Source: Lucinisca nassula (lineage: Eukaryota > Mollusca > Bivalvia > Lucinida > Lucinidae). Taken from it: a stretch of DNA of 64,000 nucleotides. The stretch is taken from contig OY757017.1 of the NCBI GenBank assembly GCA_963580285.1, positions 12,784,538 through 12,848,537 on the forward strand. Reading direction: 5' to 3'. The notes beneath the pieces are model-generated. The model did not search any database, was not told the DNA's origin, and worked only from the letters and a program-made list of their open reading frames with translations. Of this stretch, positions 10,736 to 22,578 are shown piece after piece (position 1 is the first letter of the stretch; every line of letters begins with the position of its first letter). A program made the position numbers and the translations under genes.

Positions 10736-11820
10736 GTTGCCATGGCAACAACGTATTCACATAGATAAAACAGTATTTTTATATGATTTCCAACAACTAG
10801 CTATTGTTTCCACTTTCATAATACATACCAAATTACACAAGATATCAATAAGGGTATATGTAATAAAGCGATTCATAATATATTGGGCTCGTGAACGTGT
10901 TCAAATATGTTACCATGGCAACGGAATTGAGGTGCTAGTCAAGCACATTGAATTTTTCTGGATTTTCTATATTTTTGTCTGCATTTTATTCTCAGGGGCA
11001 ACGACATTGGAAGAAACGGACAGTGGCACTTAAATGACATGTCTTAGTATTAACAAAAACTGTAATGTCTAGGTGTAATCCTCTTTCAATGGAAGAAAGA
11101 TAACTCGGCAACTTTGTCCGTGTTGCACAGACGATTTTTTTGAAAAATAGTAACGGTGTAACTACTTATGTGAAATTCCATAGCTGGTCTTTGATAAATT
11201 AACCATTGCATTGGTCATAAATTATTAAACTAACATCTTGCACAATGTACATAGCCATTAAAATCAATAAAAGACCTAAAATGTATGTTTTTATGCATTT
11301 TTCTGCATACAAAGATCAAATGAAATTCTGTTACCAGTGTCATTATCATACTTTTGCTTCATCTATATCAAATCTAATCTATTTCTGATTACTAAATGTG
11401 TGATAATTTGGTTTGATTATAATGCCATATGCTTCAAGTTAATGAATAATTTGAAATTTGAATAATTATAACAATTATGGTGTCTCGTTACCCCACCCAC
11501 TTTATTGTGTACAAAATGGTGTTGCATTTCTGGACAGGAAAGCAACGCCCCTGTATACTTAAGCCTAGTTAAACTAGGAAATATGATCATGATTTGAATA
11601 GATAAATAGATAAAATGGTGTAGATTGTGTAGTAGCTCTTGTTGCTATGGCAACCGTAACATTCAGTTAAAACTGAATAAATATCTGTTTATGGTTTCAC
11701 TGTTGTAACAGATTTTCACTAGCTTTAAAATCTATGAGGACAGAATTGAAAGTTTATATCAATTTAGATTTAATAACATATCTATGATAACATTTTCCAT
11801 GTTACGGTTGCTATGGCAAC
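10736..11820. promoter_or_regulatory. four RFX X-box-like palindromes
   Basis: GTTGCCATGGCAAC (10736-10749), GTTACCATGGCAAC (10909-10922) and GTTGCTATGGCAAC (11641-11654 and 11807-11820) match the RFX X-box consensus, two near-palindromic half sites. The surrounding 1.2 kb is AT-rich with no gene. The same 14-mer is also found in the repeat at 6077-6090, so repeat origin rather than regulation is possible. Confidence 0.3.
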
Positions 11821-11987
11821 ACAAAATTTCATTTTTATAATGAATAGATACATGTATGTGATCCGTTATTGAGAGGTGGGCCTTACGTATGTTTGGAAGT
11901 GCTGACTTTAAAACACAACAAGACGTAATGTAGGAATTAATTTGTAGAGTATGTTAGAATCTTAAATGAATTCCCATGGTCTTTTTT

Positions 11988-12012
11988 TACGAAAGCACGA
12001 GTTAAAAAAAAA

Positions 12013-12109
<97 letters not shown>

Positions 12110-12126
12110 TTAACTCGTGCTTTTGT
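11988..12126. repeat. (AT)n array inside a foldback
   Basis: An AT dinucleotide run from about 12015 to 12091 is bracketed by AAGCACGAGTTAAAAAAAAA and its inverse TTTTTTTTTAACTCGTGCTT. The whole segment can form one long hairpin. Confidence 0.85.
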
Positions 12127-12130
12127 TGAA

Positions 12131-12780
12131 ATTATTTTGAACTCATTGCCCTTTCAAATGTTTCATCAATAGTGTTGCAATCGTCTAAACTCTTATCAAG
12201 TTTACAATTAATTCTTTCTGTTGTCCAACATTATTACGTCTCCCCATACATCACCATGTGGAAATTATATTTTCTGGTCCTTTGTGATCATTGAGTTCAT
12301 TTAGAATATTTTGGAAATAGAATTCAGCTTAAGTCGGTGCTATAGGGCGTGGCCGGTGTTGCATATTTCAGTACTGTTCCTGAACAGACTCAATAAACTC
12401 AATAAAACCGATTCTGCTATTTTGTTTATTTTGTGTATTCTTTGCTTCCAAAAGACCCAACCATTCAGAACTCATTTACAATGATATCTGCACTAGACGG
12501 GTTAAACATATACATTTGGTCCCTGTTTACGGCGATATATGTTTATTGATGCATAATAGATAGCGTTGCCTGCTTAAATCAGCTACCCTAAAGCTATTAT
12601 ACCTGGACTGATATCCGCCATTGATGTTAGTGATTTGCCCATGATACCATGCCAATCGCATGCTACATTTTTTTCTTATGCCAGATCGAACGCATGCGCG
12701 TGTGACAACTACAATTCTCAATACATCCAACTTATGGGAGTATAGAATTCAAAGTAACTGATTGCGCAAGGTGGTGCATA
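12131..12780. other. intergenic, nothing recognised
   Basis: No convincing coding or RNA signal on either strand. Confidence 0.5.
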
Positions 12781-12794
12781 TAGCCTACGTCAAA

Positions 12795-12950
12795 TTATAG
12801 CCCAATGAAATAGGGTTTATAAACATGGGCGGACAGACTCGCACCGCTTTGTCTGGGCAGGCTTAGATCCTCTAAGCTGTTTACTAGTACCCGTGTGCGG
12901 TCGGTTTCAGCCCAGGCCGGAAGCACCATGCAGCCCATCTATTGTTAGAG
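12795..12950 (-). repeat. SINE-B fragment
   Basis: Holds the middle and 5' part of SINE-B, with CTTAGATCCTCTAAGC and CACCATGCAGCCCATCTA. The 3' tail is missing. Confidence 0.75.
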
Positions 12951-13444
12951 TGTGCATGGATTACCTTAATTGTGGGACTATTGAAGTAATGGACTGACAG
13001 GCACGTTCCTCTGACTTGAGCCCAATAAAACATATGTGGGACATTCTTTACAGATGTATCTCATAGGGCGAGTATCCATCAATGACTATTCAAGATCTCA
13101 TAAACATCCTTAGACATGAGTGTGAAACACTAGCTTTACAAACTGTTCAAAGTTTAGTTCGTAGCATGCCTCGGCGATGCCAGGAGTGTTGTGCTGCTCG
13201 AGGTAGACATACGCATTATTGGCAGGAAAAAAGTGACTGATTTGCGCATGTCTATGACATTTGAAATAATCTGATATAAAGAGGGCGATTTCTCCAAAAA
13301 ATATGCAAATTCCTCCTTAACAGGTTACAGCGTGATTTGTGAACTGGTTGCTTTTGTTTGCCATAAACATGTTCCAGATAGAGTTATTTATCTATCTGAA
13401 TCGTTTCATCATCATTATCCAACATCTTTATACTGAGGAAATAT

Positions 13445-13855
13445 GTGTTTGCTCCTTTGTTTTGAGCAGTGTATATTTGAAAGACCTGCCTGCCTCCCCT
13501 GCATGTGTCCTGTAATGTCAAATTGTATTTGGCAGGTGTGCTGTTCCCTTAGTATTAAACCCCTTCTAAATCAAGGGAACGTGTTTGCTCCTTTGTTTTG
13601 AGCAGTGTATATTTGAAAGACCTGCCTGTCTCCCCTGCATGTGTCCTGTAATGTCAAATTGTATTTGGCAGGTGTGCTGTTCCCTTAGTATAAAACCCCT
13701 TCTGAATCAAGGGAACGTGTTTGCTCCTTTATTTTGAGCAGTGTATATTTGAAAGACCTGTCTGCGTCCCCTGCAGGTGTCCTGTAATGTCAAATTGTAT
13801 TTAGCAGGTGTGCTGTTCCCTTAGTATAAAACCTTCTGAATCAAGGGAATGAGCT
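13445..13855. repeat. minisatellite, three 136-bp units
   Basis: GTGTTTGCTCCTTT starts at 13445, 13581 and 13717. Units are nearly identical, each ending near AATCAAGGGAA. Non-coding. Confidence 0.95.
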
Positions 13856-13904
13856 ATTTTTCCTATGTTAAAACCGTGAGCAAGTGCAAATTAATTAGCC
13901 TATT

Positions 13905-14188
13905 AGAGTTGATCAGGAGAACGCGAGTTCGATATCTGCCGGAGTCGGCAACATTCTTTCGCGGAGATTGATCATGAAATCTTTTCTACGGCCATTCTCC
14001 CCCTTCCGCTGATTCAAAAAGGGTAGTTCTCAGTTTCTGGCGAAAGAATATGCACTCCACTAGTTAACAGCTTAGGTATTAGCCTGCCCAGGAAAAGTGT
14101 GGGTAGGTTAACGGACCGGCTCAAAAATGACCTAAATATGTTGACTGGACCGTTAAACTGCAATGCAAACATACAAAAAAAAAAAAAA
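13905..14188 (+). mobile_element. SINE-E copy, 5'-truncated
   Basis: Starts within the tRNA-like head near box B (GCGAGTTCGATATCTGCC). The body has CATGAAATCTTTTCTACGG, and the 3' end is GACTGGACCGTTAAAC with an A tail. The CGTTAAAC tail motif is shared with SINE-B. Confidence 0.85.
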
Positions 14189-14279
14189 ATAGAAATGCGT
14201 CCATAGGACACGGATGTCCCCGCCTGAAAATATGTCTATGTTCGTATTAATCCATAGAAGGTTATTGACGGTATTTAAG

Positions 14280-14815
14280 TTTTTGACCCTTTTTTCACAT
14301 TTGACCTCTAAGTATGACCTTGACCTAAGAGGTAAGGACCTTGGTTTTGGGTGCGGCAGATTGATAGCCAACATTTCTGCCAAGTAATTTCAAAATCCAT
14401 CCAGAAATAAGAAAGTTATTGACTGCGTTTAAGTTTCAGACCCTTTTTTACCTTTGACCTCTAAGTATGACATTGCCATTGGAGGTACCGGCCTGGCTTT
14501 TGCACGTGACACATCGTCTCATAATGGTTAGTATTTCTACAAAGTAATTTCAAAATCCATCCAGAAATAAGAAATTTATTGACTACGTTTAAGTTTCGGA
14601 CCTTTTTTTTTACATTTGGCCTCTAAGTATGACCTTGACCTTGGAGGTACGGACCTGGGTTTTGCATGTGACACATCGTTCAAAATCCATACAGAAATAA
14701 GAAAGTTATTGACTGCGTTTAAGTTTCGGACGGACGAACGGACGGACGGACGAACGGACGGACGGACACGGGCAACGCTATATGCCCTTACATCATTCTT
14801 CGAATGGCGGGGGCA
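14280..14815 (+). repeat. tandem repeat with GACGGACGGAC tail
   Basis: Three to four imperfect units of about 150 bp, each with TTTGACCTCTAAGTATGACC and CCATCCAGAAATAAGAAAG. It ends in GGACGGACGGACGAACGGAC and GCATAAAAAAC. A mollusc-style non-coding mobile repeat. Confidence 0.75.
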
Positions 14816-14883
14816 TAAAAAACACTAACAGTTATCAGAGAAATACTATTTTCGCACTTTGAACTGGTGGTAACCATCTATTG

Positions 14884-15120
14884 TAGTCGCAGATAAGATT
14901 GACTAGTTTGGACCTGCTTTAGGAATAAGGTAAACCAAGTCACCCAATTGTGTGAATTCAACTGTAACACAAGCATAGCTGTGGGGTATATGACAATTTT
15001 GTCCGCTTGTAGAAAGCGTGCAAAATGCACTCTACTAAATCTTCTGGTGGACTTAGCGAATTTGACATATATTGACAACACCTGAATAGCTCCGCCTATA
15101 GTCAATCTTATCTGCGACTA
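14884..15120. mobile_element. 237-bp MITE with perfect 22-bp inverted ends
   Basis: TAGTCGCAGATAAGATTGAC (+TA) at 14884-14905 is exactly mirrored at 15099-15120. No coding capacity. The target duplication is not clear. Confidence 0.85.
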
Positions 15121-15179
15121 CTATATGTGGTGTTCAAGGCATGCAACTCTCGCAACAATTCTACACTATATATATATTT

Positions 15180-15585
15180 AACCGGCCTAGGTACACATGT
15201 AGCTCAGTCGGATGCGTCTGACTGGTGATCAAAAGGGCGCGAGTTCGATACCTGCCGGGTTCGGCAGCATTCTTTTGTGGAGATTGATTATGGAGCGCTT
15301 TGGTGCAGTGGTAGCGCATCGGATTTGTGATCTAGAGGTTGCGGGTTCGAGCCTCACCTGACCAAAGTGTTGTGTTCCTGAGCAAGGCACTTCATCCGCA
15401 TTGCTTAAAAATAATAATAAAAAAGAACTGGCTACCACCCAGGAAATCCTCAGATGTCAGCGAGTAGCAGTAATAGGAGAAAAATAAAGAAATAAAATGA
15501 AATCTTTTCTACGGTCATTCTCTTCCTTTCGCTTATTCAAGAAGGGCATTGTCAGTTTCTCGCAAAAGAATGTGCACTGTAGTGT
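15180..15585 (+). mobile_element. SINE-E copy split by a SINE-D insertion
   Basis: The head TAGCTCAGTCGGATGCGTCT and GAGTTCGATACCTGCC come before the insertion. The body resumes after it with AAATCTTTTCTACGGTCATT. Compare the uninterrupted copy at 13905. Confidence 0.85.
15291..15490 (+). mobile_element. SINE-D inserted in SINE-E
   Basis: GAGCGCTTTGGTGCAGTGG head, GGTTCGAGCCTCACC box B and an A-rich 3' end. It interrupts SINE-E after GAGATTGATTATG. Confidence 0.88.
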
Positions 15586-15587
15586 AG

Positions 15588-15862
15588 CGTGATAGCTCAG
15601 TGGTTAGTGCACTTGCCTCTGATGCTAGAGGTTATGATGCTAGAGATCCCGCCGGGTTCGATCATCGGCGATAAAATTTCGGTGTCCGAACAGGCTCCAT
15701 CGGCATCATTTGCAGGGATGAATGTCATAAAGTGCACCGTCCTTCGGATCGGGATGTTCACTGGAGGCCTTCTGTGCGGGGAGAACCATTCCCTGTGCAG
15801 GTTAAAGAACCCTACCGTAACTAGAGCTGTCAGTGAAACTGACTAGGGCCCCGGCAGCGGTA
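15588..15862 (+). mobile_element. SINE-C, tRNA-derived
   Basis: Head TGATAGCTCAGTGGTTAGTG, then box B CGGGTTCGATC, then AAAATTTCGGTGTCCGAACA and GTCATAAAGTGCACCGTCC. Further copies are at 20946, 44478 and 62095. Confidence 0.88.
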
Positions 15863-15874
15863 TCAGAGGAGTAG

Positions 15875-16905
15875 GAAAAAATTTGTGGACGGACAGACGG
15901 ACAGACAGACAGACAGACGGACGGACAGAGTGATTACTATAGGGCACCCACACTTTCAGTGCGGGGCCCTAATAAGAAAGTTATGGAGGATAAAAAATTT
16001 TGTGGACGGACAGACGGACAGACAGACAGACAGACGGACGGACAGAGTGATTACTATAGGGCACCCACACTTTCAGTGCGGGGCCACATTACGACATTTC
16101 TGCCAAGTAATATTTAAATCCATCCAGGAATAATAACAAAGTTAGGAAAGACCCTTTTTTGACCTTTAACCTCTAAGTATGACCTTGACCTTTGAGGTAC
16201 TGACCAGAGTCTTGCGCGCAACACTCCATCACATTATGGTTAACATTTCTGCCATCCAGGAATAATAATAACAAAGTTATTTTTTTTTTTTTTTTTTTTT
16301 TGGTTTGGTTTTTACGGCCCTTTCAAGATTATTTCACTCATATCGAGCCGATCGTTAATCATAGGTGGGCGAAAACCGGAGTACCCGGAGAAAAACCACC
16401 TGACCTTCCGTTGCAGAACTTGGCGTCTCACACGTGACCCGAGCGAGGCTCGAACCCACGGCGGTGAGAGACCTAATGACTAAGAGTCAGCGCTCTTATC
16501 CATTAGGCCACGGAGGCCCGTAACAAAGTTATTAATTGGACACAGGAAAGACCCTTTTTTGACCTTTAACCTCTAAGTATGACCTTGACCTTTGAGGTAT
16601 GGACCTGAGTCTTGCGCCCAACACTCCATCACATTATGGTTAACATTTCTGCCAAGTAATATTTAAATCCATCCAGGAATAAGAAAGTTATGGAGGATAA
16701 AAAAAATTGTGGACGGACAGACGGACAGACAGACAGACAGACGGACGGACAGAGTGATTACTATAGGGCACCCACACTTTCAGTGCGAATAAGAAAGTTA
16801 TGGAGGATAAAAAAATTTGTGGACGGACAGACGGACGGACAGAGTGATTACTATAGGGCACCCACACTTTCAGTGCGGGGCCCTAATAATTACAAGATTA
16901 CTGTG
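15875..16905 (+). repeat. tandem GACGGACAGAC repeat element
   Basis: Several units built from TTTAACCTCTAAGTATGACC, GTTATGGAGGATAAAAAA, a (GGACAGAC)n run and AGAGTGATTACTATAGGGCA ending CACTTTCAGTGCGGGGCC. Interrupted by SINE-A. Open frames across it are repeat by-products. Confidence 0.75.
16282..16520 (-). mobile_element. SINE-A with 13-bp target duplication
   Basis: Minus-strand copy flanked by TAACAAAGTTATT at 16269-16281 and 16521-16533. Confidence 0.93.
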
Positions 16906-16969
16906 TAGGCTTCAAACTTGCAAAACCTGGAGTGTATCTAATGTACACCTGCTAGTAATGGTCAGATAT

Positions 16970-17271
16970 TTTGTTTGTTTGATTTGAGGTTTAACGTCCC
17001 CGTCAACACTTTAAAGGTCATTTTGGAGACGTTGCTTCCAATTTTGTGGGACTTTTACCCGACATTGAGATGAAATGACATCTCAAGCCCTGTCGCCCAA
17101 TGAAACCAATAGGGTTTATTAGCATGGACGGTCCGCCTCGCACCGCGGTTCCTGGACAGGCTTAGATCCTCTAAGCTGTTTACCAGTACTAGTGTGCGGG
17201 CCGGATTCAGCTCTGCGTGGAAGCATCATGCAGCCCATATATTTCTTCAAGCCCCTATGGGCGGGGGCTTT
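16970..17271 (-). mobile_element. SINE-B with 13-bp target duplication
   Basis: Full-length minus-strand copy flanked by AATGGTCAGATAT (16957-16969, 17272-17284). Near-identical to the copy at 24245, so recent. Confidence 0.94.
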
Positions 17272-17324
17272 AATGGTCAGATATGACCGATCGTAGTAGC
17301 AAGAAAGAAAGAATGAAAAGATAT

Positions 17325-17550
17325 AATCCTGCCCGGGAAAAGTGTGGAAAGGTAAACTGGCCAGCTCAAAAATGGCCTAAATTAGTGTTGACTGGGCAGT
17401 TTGACTTCAAAACAAACATAAATGTTTAAAAAAAAATGAGCTTAAAAATTTCGGTCCGGCACAGTCTTGAACCACAGTTCCCTTGTTTATGGGAAAAAGT
17501 GCCATACCAACTGAGCTATTGAGCTATGTTGTGAACTGGGCGTTTTATAA
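17325..17550 (-). mobile_element. SINE-F, tRNA-derived, SINE-E-like 3' part
   Basis: The minus strand starts AATAGCTCAGTTGGTATGGC and has TGGTTCAAGACTGTGCCGG as box B region. It ends with a GGCCATTTTTGAGCTGG body shared with SINE-E. Confidence 0.7.
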
Positions 17551-18476
17551 CCTGATACATACAACACAGCCAATTACCGGTAACTGTATATTTTTGTTTA
17601 TAAATTCTATGCAAATTTTCTAATTCACAAGATAAAAGGCTCTTGTTTATAGTATTATTAGCAACAGGTGCGCAACAAATTAGCTACGTAGCTACGTCAA
17701 CTATGACGTCACGATTTTTCACGTGTTCTCGAAATGACGTAATGCCAAAATCTGATGACGCGTCACATATATTGAAAATGAAATAACCAGAATGTAGTAA
17801 AAGTAAAGACGGTCTTTAAATTTTGCGCAAAAATTGTCATCCGATTGACACTTCCTTGTTTACCGACCACCTCACGCATAAGAATATTCAACAAGGGACT
17901 TAATCGGCGTTACCGGACAAATCCCGGACATTAGTGTTCGCCGTTATAGTTCTCTCCCTTGGCACGAAACGCCGTATTGATACTATTTCAAAAGCCTATA
18001 ACGACACGGTATCAAAAGGATTACACCTAAACTCTGCATATTTTGTATCTTTCAGCTATGCTGTAGCTTCTGGTGTTTTACATTTTCCGTGAAGCCGTTG
18101 CCCTTGAGAAGCATAACGGAAAATATATGACCACCAAATCACTGAAACCGAGTGTCATTTCATGCAAATAATCTCATGTACATGTCAGAAATCGATTAAT
18201 AAATTTGAAACGATCGAATAAAAAAATTCTTAATTCAATTTTGAAATTATAAAGAACACTAACGTACCAGTATAAATGATATTTATTATACTTTCATAAC
18301 AATGCATCCAAGAGGTATGAATTTTTAGCGAATGGAAACAAAATAGCCGTTTCCATGGAAACGGCGAAGAATCGGCACGAAAAAAAATATCAACGTTACA
18401 CATGGCACAAAGTTAACATTTCCACAAAGTTTCACTGGAATCTGTGATTTTCGCACTTTCCAGGTTTTCATGGACC
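17551..18476. other. intergenic, no gene recognised
   Basis: AT-rich. Contains a small foldback CCGTTTCCATGGAAACGG at about 18348-18365 and nothing else I can support. Confidence 0.5.
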
Positions 18477-18510
18477 AATGCTCGATGCTTACAGTCAGCT
18501 TCTCTTAATT
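18477..18510. repeat. 34-bp terminal repeat, right member
   Basis: Perfect reverse complement of 10574-10607. A degenerate FB1 hairpin follows at about 18520-18575. Confidence 0.85.
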
Positions 18511-18617
18511 ATGATTACTCGCTGTGATGATTCTAACAAATACCCATCGAGGCTGTTCTAACGAGTACCCACAACCTATGCATTGAAGCAGATTAATGAT
18601 AAATAATACTGTAATTA

Positions 18618-19019
18618 TCAAAATCGTTTATTTAAAAAAAAAAAAAAACACACACTCTTTGGAATAGTCCCGGCAAAGGCTGTTAAGACCGCATGTCGCA
18701 GTTTAAGCATACCCCCTTCTCTCACACCTGGATGCACAAAATCTCTCTCATAATGTTGCGGGAAAATGAGGCGTTTGCCCGTGTCAAGGTAGTCTCCCTT
18801 TAAAAACCTTTTAAGTTTCTCATTAACAGATTTTCTAATCTTGTTAAAGTCTTGAACTGAAATGCCGGCCGTGTGATGAGTTCTAACTCGCGCGACGATA
18901 CTAGAAATGAACACTCTTTCCACTCCACACATTTTTAGCTCCAAAACAATATGCCGAAAATTTCCCCCGCGGTACACGACGCCTTTATGTCATTTCCACC
19001 TAGTATGATGAAAACATAC
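18618..19019 (-). pseudogene. SGNH/GDSL-hydrolase-like terminal exon with a frameshift
   Basis: The minus strand has a splice-acceptor-like TTATTTTCAG ending at 19020. The exon then reads YVFIILGGNDIKASC; GGND is the block III motif of SGNH hydrolases. Near 18960-18970 the frame shifts. The second frame continues LELKMCGVERVFISSIV and reaches DFVHPG, the block V motif with the family's catalytic His, then a stop at 18618. The N-terminal GDS block would be in an upstream exon that I did not find. Such enzymes act as esterases or lipases, but related domains also occur in some LINEs, so host gene versus element origin is open. The frameshift could be a real break or an assembly error. Confidence 0.55.
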
Positions 19020-19429
19020 CTGAAAATAAACAATATCAAAACTGAAAGAAGATGTCAAAATAGAACAATAACGCTGACTCAACGTTGATTCAAACGTCGT
19101 AACAAACGTTGTTTCGACGTTGAATTAAGACATGGATCAGCTATAGGAGTTTTTTTCTGAGTTGTAGATCACTGTTTTGAGGTCAGTTGTAAAGTAGCGC
19201 GATTGATTTGTCTACCTACAACTTGTCGACAAGTAATGAACAGAATGCAAACCCCACGTTATATATATAGCAGTGATTACAACTTATCAACAAGTCCATG
19301 TAATGAACAGAATGCAAACCCCATAATACATACCTTTGTATTGAGCAGATATAAGAAACAAGAAAAATAGTGTTTGCTAAAAGTTCAGTCATTTTCCAAT
19401 TAAATTTTGATGAAAATACAAGCGATTTA

Positions 19430-19640
19430 ACCAATTTAGTATCAGAAATCCCTAAAGGGGTACCGTGGCAAACAGTGCAGGCCCAGATCATTCTGTGGCG
19501 TCTGATCAGGGCCTACATTGTTTGCTAAAAGTTCAGTCATTTTCCAATTAAATTTTGATAAAACCCCGAAATTTAGTATCAGAAACCCCGAAAGGGGTAC
19601 CGTGGCAAACAGTGCAGGCCCAGATCAGACGCCGCAGCAG
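19430..19640. repeat. FB2 repeats, two units
   Basis: GGCAAACAGTGCAGGCCCAG occurs twice (about 19467 and 19603), with TGTTTGCTAAAAGTTCAGTC flanking. Part of the CAAACAGTG foldback family. Confidence 0.7.
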
Positions 19641-19753
19641 AATGCCTAAATTTTGAAAAGAATTCCTGCTATTTATAAGGAGGAAGATTCCATTTGGTAC
19701 AGAAAGGGTTAATGGAGTCAAATTATGTGTTGTCGAGATGAATAACTGTAAGA

Positions 19754-19754
<1 letters not shown>

Positions 19755-19785
<31 letters not shown>

Positions 19786-20035
19786 ATACCTTATGACAAT
19801 GATGATGATAATGATGATGATAATGATGATGATCATGGCAAACTATTCCATTACCTTATGATAATGATGATGATGACGATGATGATGATGATGTTGGCAC
19901 ACTATTCAGCTACCTTATGATAATGATGATGATTATGACGATAATGATGATGAGGATGAGAGGGAGGAGGAGAAGGACGACGACATGGACGACGACGATG
20001 ATGATGATGATGATGATGATGATAATGAAAAAAAA
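19755..20035. repeat. (AAAT)n then (GAT)n microsatellites
   Basis: About nine AAAT units at 19757-19790, followed by interrupted GATGATGAT/AATGATGAT to 20028. The apparent poly-Met and poly-Ile frames across it are artefacts. Confidence 0.92.
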
Positions 20036-20139
20036 AACACACAAAAAAGATAACAAGTATTGGAGTAAGTCTGTTGATTTCACCTGCTTTTTGATTTCGT
20101 TTGACTGATCAGTTAGCAATATTTTGATATGGGTCTTTT

Positions 20140-20880
20140 ATTCCAGACCATAATATTTTCAGATGAAACTTGGATCATAAACGTATACTGCCAGCATTCT
20201 TAATAATAGGCAAAACGAGTTTTTAATCGTTTTTGGAAAACAAATGCTTTTACACATTGATTTCGGAGTTGATTTCGCACATGTGCTTATCAGCGAAATC
20301 AAGTTACAGAATATATTTTCCTAATAAATATTTATATTTTCTCGTGAAATTTGGACCTAAAATGTTTATCAACTTTCTTAACAATATGCATTTTTATTCA
20401 GTTTTGGGAAATATTTATTTTGTACATTGATTTCGCTAAAATGAGTTGATTTCGCACATGTGATTTCCAGCGAAATCAAGTGGCAGAATAGATTTTCCTC
20501 CAAAAAACTTACTAAACATTCAAATTTCATCATGAAACTTGCCTCATAGATGTTTAACAACATTATTAATAATATGCACAAATATGTTTTATTCAGTTTT
20601 GGGAAATATTTTTCTTATACATTGATTACGCTAAAATGAGTTGATTTCGCACATGTGATTACCAGCGAAATCAAGTGGCAGAATAGAATTTCCGATCTAA
20701 TACATTAAATAATCAAATTTTCTCATGAAACTCTGTTCATAAATGTATAATAACATTCTAGATAATATGCAATAAGAATTTTTTGCCTGTTTTTAAAAAT
20801 GTTGATTTTATGAGTTGATTTCGCTAAATCGGGCTGATTTCGCGAAATCAACTTGATTTCGCATATTATACCTACCCATT
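20140..20880 (+). repeat. tandem GATTTCGC repeat element, about four units
   Basis: Units of roughly 180-190 bp, each with TGATTTCGC...ACATGTGATTTCCAGCGAAATC and AAATTT-TCATGAAACT. It ends GCATATTATACCTACC, the inverse of the start of the copy at 9935. Confidence 0.8.
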
Positions 20881-20945
20881 ACGTGCAGGTGTACATTGCA
20901 TACCCGCCAGGTTTGAAGGATGAAAGCCTACACATTAATCAGGTA

Positions 20946-21178
20946 TTTACGGCAGGGATCTATTAACTGCACAGGGGATGGTTCTCCCTGCACAGGGGGC
21001 TCTAGTTAACGTCCCGATCCGAAGGACGGTGCACTTTGTGGCATTCATCCCTGCAAATAATGCCGGCGGAGCATGTTCGGGCATCCCGATTTTCTTACCG
21101 CTGCCCGGAATCGAATCGGGAGTCTTTGGCATGATAGGTTAGTACATTAATCATTGAGCTACCACGCTCCGATGGGGG
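20946..21178 (-). mobile_element. SINE-C copy
   Basis: The minus strand reads GGAGCGTGGTAGCTCAATGA, CGATTCGATTCCGGGCAG and AGTGCACCGTCCTTCGG. Diverged from the other copies. Confidence 0.82.
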
Positions 21179-21264
21179 GTTGATTGTCTCAGTACTGGTG
21201 GGTTGCATTACGAAAACACGTCTATACAAGTTCATTGTAAATTTTACCGCCAAAAAGGGACAAT

Positions 21265-21402
21265 TTTAAGCTGAAAATTGTGATATTTTTCTTATTTCTG
21301 CTCAAAATATAGATTGTGGTTACACGTTAGAACCGCCTCATCGAGGAGGTTCTACCGCCTTATCGAGGTGGTTCCAACGAGTACACACAATCTATATTTT
21401 AT
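21265..21402. mobile_element. FB1 hairpin MITE, left part (host of the Mutator-like insertion)
   Basis: TTTTTCTTATTTCTGCTC, then AGATTGTGG and a doubled CGCCTCATCGAGG/CGCCTTATCGAGG hairpin, then ACACAATCTATATTTTAT. It continues after the insertion at 22579 with AGCAGAAATAAG and TGTAAACCCCAGTTCTAC, mirroring the left side. Confidence 0.75.
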
Positions 21403-22578
21403 GGAAGTGTCTAGAGTGCCGGGTCCGTCACCATAGACTCTGAGGCTAGAGTGCCGGGTCCGTCACTCTAGCCTCAGTGACGGTCCCGGCATTCTAGCCA
21501 TTCCTATGTGGCCAGGCTAGAGTGCCGGCAATACCCGGTAATACAATACTTGATAACTTTTAGGCCAGTATTAAGTAGTTTTAAATAATTGGTTTGTTTG
21601 TTTTGAGGAGAAAACTGAAGTGTATGATATGTTGGCGGTGATAATGTAAGACAATAGGATCTTTAAACTTTAAGATGTCTTTTAGGTCGTTCGACCACGC
21701 AGTCAGGTAACAGGTTGTTTGTAGCACAACATAATTAATTTTACAACCGCGACACACACTGGTTTCAAATTCAATTATCGTTATGTACAAACAATAATAT
21801 GGTAGATAATAATGATATTAATAAATTTATTTCCAATTAACGTTATTGCATACTTTCTTTCCATGGAGACATTAATGAGCCGCGTCGCGGGAATACCGGT
21901 TAATTGCATATGCGAACATCAGCGGCGCAAATCAGCCTAGGCTACGTATCCATGTAGTTCACAGACTAACATGCCATGTCAGAGAAATAATGTCCGTTTT
22001 ATCTCGATTGATGGAAATAACAAAATAACAAAGAATTAATATATTACCGGCACTATAGCCAGCCCAATTTTAGCAGTTTTTGAAGTACACAGTTTCAAAA
22101 TTTTGGGAAGTATTTTCCCTTGAGGCGGTTTGAAGTGGTTGATATATTTAGTATACGTACCATCCTCCAATATGGTTGATAATTTTAGATATTATGTCAG
22201 GTAAATGTTTTCTTTCTTTAATTCATACTCTGGCGGATTATAGCTATCAAGTATTGTACTACCGGGTATTACCGGCACTATAGCCTGGCCACATTCACCA
22301 TATTTGCATTATTTGCTGGCTCCCAGCTTGCACATTGTCAATATTGGAAAACAGGTAACCAGACCCCCCTGACCTTTCAAGGTCATGGGGGGGGGTCTGG
22401 TTACCTGTTTTTCCAACACTGATAACGTTCAGACAAGGACCAGCAGATAATGCAAATAAGGTGAATAGGAATTGCTAGAGAGCCGGGACCGTCACTTTAG
22501 CCACCGAGTCTAGAGTGACGGACCCGGCACTCTAGCCTCAGAGTCTAGGGTGACGGACCCGGCACTCTATACACTTCC
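21403..22578. mobile_element. Mutator-like foldback element, 1,176 bp, 9-bp target duplication
   Basis: Termini GGAAGTGTCTAGAGTGCCGG and its inverse ACCCGGCACTCTATACACTTCC. The long compound TIR repeats the phrase GAGTGCCGGGTCCGTCAC, and it is flanked by perfect ATATTTTAT duplications (21394-21402, 22579-22587). A 9-bp duplication is typical of Mutator-like elements. No transposase; non-autonomous. Confidence 0.8.
22335..22428. repeat. internal hairpin of the Mutator-like element
   Basis: GGTAACCAGACCCCCC...GGGGGGTCTGGTTACC encloses GACCTTTCAAGGTC, giving about 30 bp of stem. Confidence 0.85.

Noticed and set aside
19910..20119. Poly-Ile/Val or poly-Met frames
   Set aside because: (GAT)n microsatellite.
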